From contig NZ_QWKG01000006.1 of assembly GCF_009911595.1 (NCBI RefSeq), positions 1-64,000 on the forward strand: a stretch of DNA of 64,000 bases. Direction: 5' to 3'. The notes beneath the pieces are model-generated. The model worked only from the letters and a program-made list of their open reading frames with translations, did not search any database and was not told where the DNA came from. A program made the translations under genes and the position numbers. This DNA is from Colidextribacter sp. OB.20. Lineage in GTDB: Bacteria; Bacillota; Clostridia; Oscillospirales; Oscillospiraceae. Within the stretch, counting starts at the first letter, position 1; each line of letters begins with the position of its first letter. This document shows positions 53,569 through 61,673 of the stretch, piece after piece.

Positions 53569-53700
53569 GGCCCCCTTCGCAAAGGGGCTCCCGGCGAAGC
53601 CGGGTGGGGGTTTTCCCGAAAACAGGTGCGATGTCGATAAGAGAAAACCCTCCGTCATCCGCTTCGCGGATGCTACCTCCCTTGGTGAAGGGAGGCTTTC
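53569..53700. repeat. dispersed repeat, family B, inside the spoIIA operon
   Basis: GCCCCCTTCGCAAAGGGGC, CCCGGCGAAGCCGGG, TCATCCGCTTCGCGGATG and CCTCCCTTGGTGAAGGGAGG fill the 156 bases between spoIIAA and spoIIAB and abut the spoIIAA stop codon. Confidence 0.9.
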
Positions 53701-54006
53701 TCATTCAAACCTGATAATCCGCTCCAGCCCCGCGGCCCGGAAAACCTTCCCCGCCTGGGGCGGGGTGTTGACCACCCGCATGGAGCCCTGTACCTGCCCC
53801 ATACGGCGGTGGGCCCGGAGGAGCACGGCGATGCCCGAGCTGTCGGTGAAGGACAGCCCGCTCAGGTCCAGGGTGAGCTGCCGGGGCTGGGCCTGGTCGA
53901 TGCGGCGGTCCAGCTCCTCCATCACCGTCCTGGCCCCATGGTGGTCCAGCTCCCCGGCCACCAGCGCTGTGAGGCAGCGCTCCTTCTCTTTACAGGTCAC
54001 CGGCAT
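53701..54006 (-). CDS. spoIIAA: anti-sigma F factor antagonist SpoIIAA
   Basis: 101 residues from the ATG at 54006 behind AAGGAG. STAS domain with the phosphorylatable serine in LSFTDSSGIAVLLRAHRR. The unphosphorylated form releases SigF from SpoIIAB. First gene of the operon. I see no convincing sigma-H promoter upstream, though AAAAGGACAAAAT at about 54085-54098 (minus strand) resembles a -35 element. Confidence 0.95.
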   Translation of the reverse strand: MPVTCKEKERCLTALVAGELDHHGARTVMEELDRRIDQAQPRQLTLDLSGLSFTDSSGIAVLLRAHRRMGQVQGSMRVVNTPPQAGKVFRAAGLERIIRFE

Positions 54007-54118
54007 GGGGACCCGCTCCTTTCCTTGGGCGCGGCGAGCACCCATTATTTTCCATTTCAGTATAGGACAGGCCCTTGGGGGGATTTTGTCCTTTTCTGCC
54101 GACGGGAGGAGAGTTTTA

Positions 54119-54147
54119 TTTACAAGCCCCCCTTTCCGGCATATAAT
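54119..54147 (+). promoter_or_regulatory. promoter of the second MATE gene
   Basis: TTTACA, 17-base spacer, TATAAT, 39 bases before the TTG start. Confidence 0.8.
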
Positions 54148-54186
54148 AGATGGACAAGCTAAACCAACAGATGGGAGGGACCTTCC

Positions 54187-55548
54187 TTGTCCCGCGAACT
54201 GCGCCTCACCGCCGGCCCGATTCTGCCCCAGCTCCTGCGGCTGACTCTGCCTCTGCTATGTGCCAATGTGCTCCAGCAGCTGTATAACATTATCAACTCC
54301 CTGGTGGTCACCCACTACCTCGGGGAAAACGCCTTCGCCGCCCTGGGGGTGGCAGAGAGCGTGATGAACCTGTATATCTACGTCATCACCGGGGCCTGTA
54401 TGGGGGCCGCTGTCTTAACGGCCCGGTTCTTTGGGGAGGGCAATCTGCCCAGGCTGCGCCAACAGCTCTATGTCTCCGCCGCCCTGATCGGGGGCTGCAC
54501 CCTGGCCGCCGTGGCGCTGGGCCAGCTCCTCCTGCCCCAGCTCCTGGCCCTGATTCAGACCCCCGCCGAGCTGGCAGACAGCGTGTCCGTCTATCTGCGG
54601 GTCATCCTGGCGGGGATGGTGTTCACCTTCACCTACAACTACCTGGCCGCCTCCCTCCGGGCGGTGGGAGACACCAGGGCGGCGCTCTGTTTCCTGCTCA
54701 TCTCCCTAGGCTACAACCTGGCCTCCGCCTGGCTGCTGGTGGCGGTGCTGGACATGGGCATCCTGGGCACCGCCCTGGCCACCGCCTCCGCCCAGCTGCT
54801 GTCCAGTCTGCTGTGTCTGTGGTATATTTGGAAAAAGCGGCCCTTCCTCCTCATCCGCCGGGAGGATATGCGGATGGACCGGCAGCTTTTGGGCCTCACC
54901 GGCAGCTACGCCGCCGTGGCCGCCCTCCAACAGTCCAGCCTCTACCTGGGCAAGCTCATCATCCAGAGCGCCGTCAACGGCATCAGCGCCGCCTCCAGCG
55001 CCCCCATCTCCGCCTTTGCCGCCGCCACCCGGGTGGAGAACTTTATCCAGGCCTTCGGCATAAGCGGCTGCGAGGCCGCCGCCATCTTCATCGCCCAGAA
55101 CCGGGGGGCCGGTGAGCAGCGGCGGGTGCGGTCCGGCTTCACCCGGACGGCGGTGATGCTGGTGGGGACAGGTCTGGCCTTCTCCGCCCTCATGCGGCTG
55201 GCCGCCCGCCCTCTGGCGCTGATCTTCCTGGAGCCGGGAACCCAGGCCGTCCCCTGCGCTGTGTCCTATCTGCGGCTCATCGGTCTGTTCTACTTCCTGT
55301 CCTTCGTCGGACACCTCTTTGTGGGCTGGTTCCGGGGCAATGGGCGTATGAATATCACCTTCTATGGCACCACCCTCCAGATTGTCCTCCGGGTGGCTGG
55401 AACCTACCTGCTCATCGGCGCTATGGGGCTGGACGCCGTCGCCCTGGCCACCGGCCTGGGCTGGGTGGTCATCGTCCTGTTCCAGCTTACCGTCTTTGCC
55501 CTGGAGCAAAAGGGAATCTGGCCCCGGGCGGAGGGGCCGCGGGAATAA
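54187..55548 (+). CDS. MATE-family efflux transporter
   Basis: 453 residues, twelve predicted helices, starting at a TTG seven bases after GGGAGGG. LRLTLPLLCANVLQQLYNII and second-half LQQSSLYLGKLIIQSAVNGI show the two MatE repeats. Sequence differs clearly from the MATE protein at 38637, so the two are not a recent duplication. Substrate unknown. Confidence 0.92.
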   Translation: MSRELRLTAGPILPQLLRLTLPLLCANVLQQLYNIINSLVVTHYLGENAFAALGVAESVMNLYIYVITGACMGAAVLTARFFGEGNLPRLRQQLYVSAALIGGCTLAAVALGQLLLPQLLALIQTPAELADSVSVYLRVILAGMVFTFTYNYLAASLRAVGDTRAALCFLLISLGYNLASAWLLVAVLDMGILGTALATASAQLLSSLLCLWYIWKKRPFLLIRREDMRMDRQLLGLTGSYAAVAALQQSSLYLGKLIIQSAVNGISAASSAPISAFAAATRVENFIQAFGISGCEAAAIFIAQNRGAGEQRRVRSGFTRTAVMLVGTGLAFSALMRLAARPLALIFLEPGTQAVPCAVSYLRLIGLFYFLSFVGHLFVGWFRGNGRMNITFYGTTLQIVLRVAGTYLLIGAMGLDAVALATGLGWVVIVLFQLTVFALEQKGIWPRAEGPRE

Positions 55549-55589
55549 AAAAAGAGGACCGTCTCAGCCTTGAGACGGTCCTCTTTTTG
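55548..55589. terminator. bidirectional intrinsic terminator
   Basis: AAAGAGGACCGTCTCA and its exact complement around GCCT, A-run before and T-run after. Confidence 0.92.
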
Positions 55590-55600
55590 TCATATTCGGT

Positions 55601-56158
55601 TTACTGCGCCTTTTTCAGCGCCCGCACGTCCTCACTCAGGATCCGCACGGAGGTCTTGAGCACCTGAATGTCCGCTTCGGCCTCCTCCATGCGCTCCTCG
55701 GAGATCATCTTCTCCCGGATCAGCTGCAGCTCCTCTGACAGCAGGTTGAACTGGGGCTTAAACTCCGCGTCCATCAGCACCTTGACGTCGTGCATGATGC
55801 TCCGCCGCTGCTCCTGGAACAGCTTGTCCATGCGGCTGTTGATGCGCTCCTCCTGCTCCTGGAACATCTTGTCGATCCGCTCGTCCTGGGCCTGGAACAT
55901 CTTGTCAATCCGTTCGTCCTGGGCCTGGAACAGCTCGTCAATCCGCTCGTCCTGGGCCTGGAACATCTTGTCAGTCCGCTCGTCCTGGGCCTGGAACATC
56001 TTGTCGATCCGCTCGTCCTGGGCCTGGAACATCTTGTCGATCCGCTCGTCCTGGGCCTGGAAGCGCACATCCATCCGCGCATTGATGCGTTCCTCAATCC
56101 GCTCCCCTTCTTCCCGAAACAGGGCGCGGAGCAACTGCATATCTCTCTCGTCCAGCAT
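55601..56158 (-). CDS. coiled-coil protein built on 11-residue repeats
   Basis: 185 residues from the ATG at 56158 behind AGGAGGG. After a short N-terminal helix come about seven 11-residue repeats of consensus MFQAQDERIDK, then a diverged EQEERINSRMDKLFQEQ segment and a C-terminal helix (TSVRILSEDVRALKKAQ). An 11-residue period with hydrophobic M/F and I positions gives a slightly right-handed coiled coil. No membrane segment or known domain. Function unknown; homologues of this layout occur in related clostridia. Confidence 0.75.
   Translation of the reverse strand: MLDERDMQLLRALFREEGERIEERINARMDVRFQAQDERIDKMFQAQDERIDKMFQAQDERTDKMFQAQDERIDELFQAQDERIDKMFQAQDERIDKMFQEQEERINSRMDKLFQEQRRSIMHDVKVLMDAEFKPQFNLLSEELQLIREKMISEERMEEAEADIQVLKTSVRILSEDVRALKKAQ
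55850..56080. repeat. 33-bp tandem repeat array
   Basis: About seven near-identical 33-base units (core CTGGGCCTGGAACATCTTGT on the plus strand) that encode the 11-residue repeats. Third-base differences are few, pointing to recent expansion or homogenisation. Confidence 0.88.
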
Positions 56159-56259
56159 AGGCTGCCCTCCTATCTGCTTTTCCTTATTATACCGGCCCCC
56201 TCTTCCCCTGTCAAGGAAAAGGAAATTCCGGCCTGCCAAAAATTTTTTCATGTTCCCTC

Positions 56260-56308
56260 TTGACAAGCGGCAAAAAAGCGTTATACTGTGCATATAGTAT
56301 ATATACAC
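56260..56308 (+). promoter_or_regulatory. promoter and operator of the gntR-ABC operon
   Basis: TTGACA (56260-56265), 16-base spacer, TATACT (56282-56287). The inverted repeat GTGCATATA-GTA-TATATACAC (56288-56308, one mismatch) follows at the transcription start, matching the GTGTATATA-type half sites of YtrA-like GntR repressors. Confidence 0.8.
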
Positions 56309-56398
56309 TAAATCCAACATGACAGCGAAGAGTGGCTGGCACTGGACCAGCGCGCGGCCGGAAGCCGGGCCTCTCTCCGCTGTTGGAAGGCGGGACAA

Positions 56399-56779
56399 AT
56401 GGATATCATTTTAAGCAACGCCAGCGGGAAGCCCATCTACGAGCAGATCACCGACCAGATCAAGGAGCAGATCATGTCAGGGACGCTGTCGGCAGGGGAC
56501 GCCCTGCCCTCCATGCGGCTGCTGGCCAAGGAGCTGCGCATCTCGGTGATCACCACCAAGCGGGCCTACGAGGAGCTGGAGCGGGACGGCTTTCTGGAGA
56601 ACGTCCCGGGCAAGGGCTGCTTTGTGGCCCCCCAGAACCGGGAGCTGCTCCGGGAGGCCCAGCTGCGGAAGGTGGAGGAGAAGCTGGCCCAGGCGGTGGA
56701 CGAGGCCCGGAAGGGGGCCTTCCCGCTGGAGGCGCTCCACGAAATGCTTGACATACTCTACAAAGGTGAGGAATTATGA
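56399..56779 (+). CDS. GntR-family (YtrA-type) repressor
   Basis: 126 residues: winged helix (KPIYEQITDQIKEQIMSGTL, LPSMRLLAKELRISVITTKR, GFLENVPGKGCFV) and a short helical C-terminus, as in the YtrA subfamily that controls ABC exporters. Overlaps the ATPase gene by ATGA. The palindrome at 56288-56308 is its likely operator. Confidence 0.92.
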   Translation: MDIILSNASGKPIYEQITDQIKEQIMSGTLSAGDALPSMRLLAKELRISVITTKRAYEELERDGFLENVPGKGCFVAPQNRELLREAQLRKVEEKLAQAVDEARKGAFPLEALHEMLDILYKGEEL

Positions 56780-57636
56780 AAAATTGTATTGAAATCAAGG
56801 GACTGTACAAGTCCTACGGGGATTTTTCCCTGAACAATATCAACCTGACCCTGCCTGGCGGCTCCATCCTGGGGCTCATCGGGGAGAACGGCGCAGGCAA
56901 GACCACCACCATCAAGTGCATCCTGAACCTGATCCGCCGGGACGCGGGTGAGATCACCGTCCTGGGTCATGACAACATCCGGGAGGAGAAGCTGGCCAAG
57001 CAGGACGTAGGCATCGTCCTGGACGAGTGCTTTTTCCACGACACCCTCCGCCCCCGGGACGTGGAAAAAATTCTGGCCCCTGCCTACAAAAACTGGGATA
57101 GCGACCTGTTCCGGTCCTATCTGGACAAATTCGGGCTCCCGGAGAAGAAGCTCATCAAGGAGTTCTCCCGGGGGATGAAGATGAAGCTGTCCCTGTCCGC
57201 CGCCCTGGCCCACCATCCTAAGCTGCTCATCCTGGACGAGGCCACCGCCGGGCTGGACCCGGTAATCCGGGACGAAATCCTGGACGAATTTTTGGGCTTC
57301 ATTCAGGACGAGGACCACGCGATCCTCATGTCCAGCCACATCACCTCCGATTTGGAGAAGGTGGCCGACTACATCGCCTACATCCACCAGGGGGAGGTAG
57401 TGCTGTCCGACGCCAAGGACGCCATCCTGGACTCCTACGGCCGGGTAGGCTGTACCGCCGCCCAGCTGGAGGCCATCGACCCCCGGGACATCCTGCGCAC
57501 TCGGAAGGGGACCTTCGGCTGCGAGGCCCTGGTGGCCGACCGCTCCGCCTTCGCCCGAAAATACCCCATGCTTCTGGTGGAGCGAACCACCCTGGAGGAT
57601 ATCATGCTCTTTGTGGGGAAAGGAGAAGCAAAATGA
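56776..57636 (+). CDS. ABC transporter ATP-binding protein
   Basis: 286 residues: Walker A LIGENGAGKTTTIK, a degenerate signature FSRGMKMKLSLSAALAHHP (in place of LSGGQ), Walker B LLILDEATAGLDP and switch His in MSSHITSDL. Belongs to the YtrB/BcrA-like exporters of the ABC-2 class. Overlaps both neighbours by ATGA. Confidence 0.93.
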   Translation: MKNCIEIKGLYKSYGDFSLNNINLTLPGGSILGLIGENGAGKTTTIKCILNLIRRDAGEITVLGHDNIREEKLAKQDVGIVLDECFFHDTLRPRDVEKILAPAYKNWDSDLFRSYLDKFGLPEKKLIKEFSRGMKMKLSLSAALAHHPKLLILDEATAGLDPVIRDEILDEFLGFIQDEDHAILMSSHITSDLEKVADYIAYIHQGEVVLSDAKDAILDSYGRVGCTAAQLEAIDPRDILRTRKGTFGCEALVADRSAFARKYPMLLVERTTLEDIMLFVGKGEAK

Positions 57637-58283
57637 TCGGACTGATTACCAAGGACTTCCTTGTCATGCGCAAGACCCTGATGTCCTACCTGACGCTTGT
57701 TGTCCTTTACATCGTTCTCGCCTATCTGGACTTATTTGACTACGGCTTTATCATCGCCTTTATCCAGGTCGTTCTGGCCACGCTGCCCATCTCCGCCTTC
57801 GCCTACGATGAACTGGCCAAGTGGGACCGCTACGCCATGTCCCTCCCCCTGGGGCGGAGCGGGGTAGTGAGGGCCCGGTATCTCTTCGTGCTGGCGCTGA
57901 CGCTGCTCACCGTAGCGGCAGGGCTGGCGGGCACCGCCCTGCTCTATCTGACCCATCAGTCGGACCCTCTGGAGATGTTTGTCACCCTGATGGTGTCCAC
58001 CACCATTGGCCTGCTGATTCCCACCATCCTCCTGCCCCTGAGCTACAAGCTGGGGCCGGAGCGGGCCCGGCCCTTTCTCTACGCCATTGTCTTTATCCCC
58101 ACCATTGCTGTGGTGCTGCTGGCCAAGGCCGGTGTGCTGGACATGTCCATGCCGAAGGGGATGGACCTCCTGGCCCCCACCGCTCTGGCGGGCGGCGCGG
58201 TCCTGCTGCCTCTGGCAGGGCTGGCGGCTTTAGGGGTGTCCTATCTCATTTCCTGCCGGATCGCGGCTGGGAAGGAGTACTAA
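57633..58283 (+). CDS. ABC-2-type permease
   Basis: 216 residues with about six helices (YLTLVVLYIVLAYLDLF; FIIAFIQVVLATLPISAFAY; LLIPTILLPLSYKLG; LAGLAALGVSYLISCRIA). Pairs with the preceding ATPase. The FAYDELAKWDRYAMSLP stretch is common to small ABC_trans permeases linked to GntR/YtrA regulators. Exported substrate unknown; cell-envelope stress or a peptide antibiotic is plausible. Confidence 0.85.
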   Translation: MIGLITKDFLVMRKTLMSYLTLVVLYIVLAYLDLFDYGFIIAFIQVVLATLPISAFAYDELAKWDRYAMSLPLGRSGVVRARYLFVLALTLLTVAAGLAGTALLYLTHQSDPLEMFVTLMVSTTIGLLIPTILLPLSYKLGPERARPFLYAIVFIPTIAVVLLAKAGVLDMSMPKGMDLLAPTALAGGAVLLPLAGLAALGVSYLISCRIAAGKEY

Positions 58284-58284
58284 T

Positions 58285-58476
58285 ATGAGAACCGCCGTCA
58301 TCCTCCTCTGGGCTGGCTGCCTGTGGGCCATCGCCCGTGGGGTGTGCTGTCTGATCTGGACGGCCAGCCCCTGGCGGCGCATCCTGACTCTGGCAGTGCT
58401 GGCTCTGGCCGCCTCCTGCGCCCACTGTCCGCTAAAGGAGAAAGCTTTCCCCTCTGAGGGAGACCAGAAGAGATAG
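58285..58476 (+). CDS. 63-residue membrane protein at the end of the ABC operon
   Basis: The ATG is one base after the permease stop TAA. Two hydrophobic segments (TAVILLWAGCLWAIARGVCC; ILTLAVLALAASCA) then a polar tail coded by repeat-like DNA (CCCTCTGAGGGAGA), so the natural C-terminus may have been replaced. Weak evidence that it is a real gene. Confidence 0.45.
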   Translation: MRTAVILLWAGCLWAIARGVCCLIWTASPWRRILTLAVLALAASCAHCPLKEKAFPSEGDQKR

Positions 58477-58477
58477 G

Positions 58478-58612
58478 GAAAAGGCCTCTTTGGAAAGGGG
58501 CTGTCAGCCGCAGGCTGACTGAGGATTGCGTTTCTGTTTGTAGGGCGCGACGACCTCGGCGCGCCGGCGGAATCGAGCAAATACACGGCGGGCCGAGTCG
58601 TCCCGCCCTACA
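58478..58612. repeat. dispersed repeats, family B-like then family A
   Basis: GGCCTCTTTGGAAAGGGGC and TCAGCCGCAGGCTGA, followed by TGTAGGGCGCGACGACCTCG and its inverted partner ending CCGCCCTACA. Confidence 0.8.
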
Positions 58613-58697
58613 GAGAGCTCAAAACTCCCGTCCCCCTTGCGGGGAAAAGGAGGCTTACGGGAACGCACTCCCGAAAATGCCACAATTTCAACAGACT

Positions 58698-58729
58698 CAG
58701 CGGCCCGCCCCAGTTGGGGCGGGCCGCTG
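58698..58729. terminator. terminator-like hairpin after the exoprotein gene
   Basis: CAGCGGCCCGCCCCA and exact complement with a two-base centre; T-rich tail is weak. Confidence 0.6.
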
Positions 58730-58737
58730 TAATTCTG

Positions 58738-61560
58738 CTATCCCTCTATGGTGAGGTAATCGGCGGAGACATATCCGATGGCGGCCTGGCCGCTGGCGTT
58801 GCGGAAGAGAATCTGATACCACTCCGGCAGCACATCCAGGACCACTACCTGCTCCTTGTCCCGCAGGGCGCCCACGATGCTGTAGGTGGTGTCGGGGCCG
58901 GAGCGGACCCGCAGTCCGGTCTCGGCCTTCACCGTGCCCACCCGCCGGGCGGGCTGACAGGTGACGGCGCAGCTGGCGGTCAAGCCGTTCCATTTGGCGG
59001 TAATCGTGACGGTTTTCTCCCTTGCCCCGGGGTGGAGGTTGGTGACCATCCCGCTGGGGGACACCGTAGCAGCGGTGGGGTCGCTGCTGCTCCAGGCCGG
59101 CTTGGCCCCGCTCACCCTGGGCAGGATGACGGCATTCAGGGTGGCGCTGCCGCCGGAGGCCAAGGTGAGCTTGCTCTGATCCAGGGCCATCTGATAGTCC
59201 ACCGACGGGTCAGGATTCCCGGAGACCGGCTCGTCCGGTGTGGAGGGCTCTCCGGTGACGGGGGTGTGTTCCAGCACCCGCTGGAGAATCACCGCCATCT
59301 CCGCCCGGGTCAGGGTCCCCTTGGGGTTGATGGACAGGCCGTCGCCCAGCACCAGCTTCTGCTCCACCACGGTGGCGGTGGCGGACCGGGCGAAGTCGGC
59401 GATCTGGTCCCGGTCGGCAAACTGGTTCAAAACGTCCAGGTTCCCGCTGGGGCAGTTCGTCCCAAAGATGGGCAGGAAGCGCTCAAACAGGGTGAAGGCC
59501 TGCTCCCGGGAGAGGCTGCCCTCGGGAGCAAACAGGCCGTCTCCCACACCGTTGGCCAGTCCCACGTGCTGGGCCCAGGACAGGGCGGTGTAGTAGTCGC
59601 TGTTTACGTCCACATCGGTGAAGGTGCAGGGGGCTGCGGGGGCGGGCCTGCCCATAGCGTTGTGGAGCATGACCATAAAGTCCGCCCGGCTGACAATCAG
59701 ATCCCGCCCGAAGAGGGTGGGGGTGACGCCGGTGACGATGCCCTTCTCATAGCAGTACTCCACCGCCTCATAGGCCCAGTCCCCCTCGGGGACGTCCCAG
59801 TGGACGTTGGTGGGGGTGACCTTGATGGTCTGGGTCAGCCCTCCGGCGGACACAATGATGGACCCCTCCCCGGGGCTGTGGGAGACGGTAAAGAGTCCGT
59901 CCTCGTCCACCGTGCCCACATCCCCCGTCACCTTAAAGGAGACGGGGGCCAGGTCCCACAGGGCCGTCCGGCCCCAGTAGCTGCCCGACACGGCCAGCTG
60001 GATCTCCTCATCCGGCTTCACCGTCAGGGTATTGAGGGCGGCGCTCTCCCCCTGCCGGGTCACCTTCAGCTCGGTCAGGCTTTCCACCACGTGGATCTGG
60101 GCTGTTCCCCAGAGCCTGCCGGTGGACAGCTCCAGGGTATCGGTCCCCTCCCAGGGTCCGGCGGTGTATACTCCGTCTCTGATTCTCCCCAGGTCCTCCA
60201 GGGAGGTATAGCTCAGCCTGGACAGGTCGGCGGACACCGGGTTCAGGCCGTCATCCACCGCCCGGACCTGGGGCAGGCTCAGGGAGGAGCCGGAGAGCAC
60301 CACCTGGCCCTCCTCCTCCAGGACCAGCCGGCTGGCCCGGCCGTCCCCAGTCTCGTCAGTGACCAGCATCAGATAGGAGGCGCAGCGCCGGGCGCTGCCC
60401 CCCGAGGGCTTGTTCTGCATCGCGGGGCCGCTCTGCCCCGGTATCCACACGGACAGGGAGGTGGAGCCGCCGCCGTCCAGGTTCACCACCGTTTCGCAGC
60501 CCTGGCGGAACAGCTCATCGGCCAGGTTCTTCTGGGTCAGGCCCACAGAGTGACCCGTCTGCCGGCCGTCCACAGCGTAGAGCACCATGGTTCCGTCCCG
60601 CTTCAGGCCCAGGGCAGTGCGGGGCTGGCGGCCGTCCTTGGCGTAGGTCCAGCGGGAGCTGTCGGTCATCTCGCCATCCTCCACCATGATGTCCCCCACG
60701 CCGCAGACCCACTGGGCCCGGGACAGGAGGCGGTCGTCGCAGGAGGTGGTCAGAGAGACCCGGTCCCCTACCTGGAAGGCGGTAAACACGTCGGTGCGGT
60801 TCTCCTCCCCGCCGGCGGTGAGGATGTACTCGTCCCGCCCGATGGCCAGAGGCTCGCTGGACAGAAGCAGCTCCACCACCTCCAGCTCCAGCTCGCTGTC
60901 CACCTCCAGCTCAGCCAGTTCACCGCTCCATGAGTCGGGGAGCTGCCTCAGCCGTATGTACCAGCCGGGGGTGCTGGTGCGGGTGGACACATTAGAGTAG
61001 TAGTGGTTGTAAAGAACGGGGCCTCCCCCGTCCACCCGCGGCTTGTTGAAGGACAGGCCGGTCAAGGTATAGCCGGTCTCCTCGTTCTCCAGCCACATGT
61101 CCACCTCCGGCTCCTCCAGAATGGAGGCCCAGCCATCGGCGATGACCAAGGCGTTCTCCCCTGTGTTGCTGGACTTATACACCCCGTCCTCTACCACCAT
61201 GCCGATGGGCACGCCCTCAGACATAAAGAAGAAATCGGAATTGATGGCTCCCAGCACGTGATAGCCCTGGTCCTGCACGCTGGCTACCGCGCTCTTAATG
61301 CTGGCGCCGCCATAGATGGTAGCGTCGCCCTGGACCAGGATGGGCCAGACATCACTGTCAGGCGACAGCTCCATAGAGAAGCTCTCCACCCGGCTTCCGT
61401 CGTTGACGGTGACAGTATTTCGATAGGTCAGGCCGTCCACAATCTGAGTGGAGGTCTGAATCTTCTGCTCCCCCGCCGCGGCGTAGACCGTGGGGAGAGA
61501 CAGCAACAGGGCCAGGGCCAGAGCCGCGGCTCTGCGGGTGAAAGAAATGGTATGTTTCAT
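58738..61560 (-). CDS. secreted phosphodiester glycosidase (NAGPA) with SLH, Ig-like and SH3 domains
   Basis: 940 residues from the ATG at 61560 behind AAAGGAG. Signal peptide 1-27. A phosphodiester glycosidase (NAGPA/DUF2233) domain spans about 80-390, with TALGLKRDGTMVLYAVDGRQ and the conserved NLDGGGSTSLSV. Three SLH domains (about 590-760, AYEAVEYCYEKGIVTGV) attach it to the wall; a BIG2 Ig-like domain (about 788-853, DPTAATVSPSGMVTNL) and a bacterial SH3 domain (about 873-939, TGLRVRSGPDTTYSIVG) follow. A role in trimming wall-linked or exopolymer phosphodiesters is inferred. Confidence 0.9.
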   Translation of the reverse strand: MKHTISFTRRAAALALALLLSLPTVYAAAGEQKIQTSTQIVDGLTYRNTVTVNDGSRVESFSMELSPDSDVWPILVQGDATIYGGASIKSAVASVQDQGYHVLGAINSDFFFMSEGVPIGMVVEDGVYKSSNTGENALVIADGWASILEEPEVDMWLENEETGYTLTGLSFNKPRVDGGGPVLYNHYYSNVSTRTSTPGWYIRLRQLPDSWSGELAELEVDSELELEVVELLLSSEPLAIGRDEYILTAGGEENRTDVFTAFQVGDRVSLTTSCDDRLLSRAQWVCGVGDIMVEDGEMTDSSRWTYAKDGRQPRTALGLKRDGTMVLYAVDGRQTGHSVGLTQKNLADELFRQGCETVVNLDGGGSTSLSVWIPGQSGPAMQNKPSGGSARRCASYLMLVTDETGDGRASRLVLEEEGQVVLSGSSLSLPQVRAVDDGLNPVSADLSRLSYTSLEDLGRIRDGVYTAGPWEGTDTLELSTGRLWGTAQIHVVESLTELKVTRQGESAALNTLTVKPDEEIQLAVSGSYWGRTALWDLAPVSFKVTGDVGTVDEDGLFTVSHSPGEGSIIVSAGGLTQTIKVTPTNVHWDVPEGDWAYEAVEYCYEKGIVTGVTPTLFGRDLIVSRADFMVMLHNAMGRPAPAAPCTFTDVDVNSDYYTALSWAQHVGLANGVGDGLFAPEGSLSREQAFTLFERFLPIFGTNCPSGNLDVLNQFADRDQIADFARSATATVVEQKLVLGDGLSINPKGTLTRAEMAVILQRVLEHTPVTGEPSTPDEPVSGNPDPSVDYQMALDQSKLTLASGGSATLNAVILPRVSGAKPAWSSSDPTAATVSPSGMVTNLHPGAREKTVTITAKWNGLTASCAVTCQPARRVGTVKAETGLRVRSGPDTTYSIVGALRDKEQVVVLDVLPEWYQILFRNASGQAAIGYVSADYLTIEG

Positions 61561-61603
61561 GGGACGCTCCTTTGTCAATGCTGTAAAAATGTGCTCCTCT
61601 GCC

Positions 61604-61632
61604 AGTATAGCAGAAGAGCACTCCGCTTTCAA
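61604..61632 (-). promoter_or_regulatory. promoter of the exoprotein gene
   Basis: Minus strand TTGAAA, 17-base spacer, TATACT. Confidence 0.75.
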
Positions 61633-61673
61633 TGGGCAATTAAGATAAGTAAAATGGAAAATTATGGAGTTCT

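Noticed and set aside
54060-54100. Sigma-H promoter for spoIIAA
   Set aside because: A -35-like AGGACAAAAT is present on the minus strand but no GAAT-type -10 at the right distance.
38637-55548. The two MATE genes as a recent duplication
   Set aside because: The proteins differ throughout and have different neighbours and starts.
55850-56080. CRISPR array
   Set aside because: The units are directly adjacent without unique spacers and are in frame with a coiled-coil protein.
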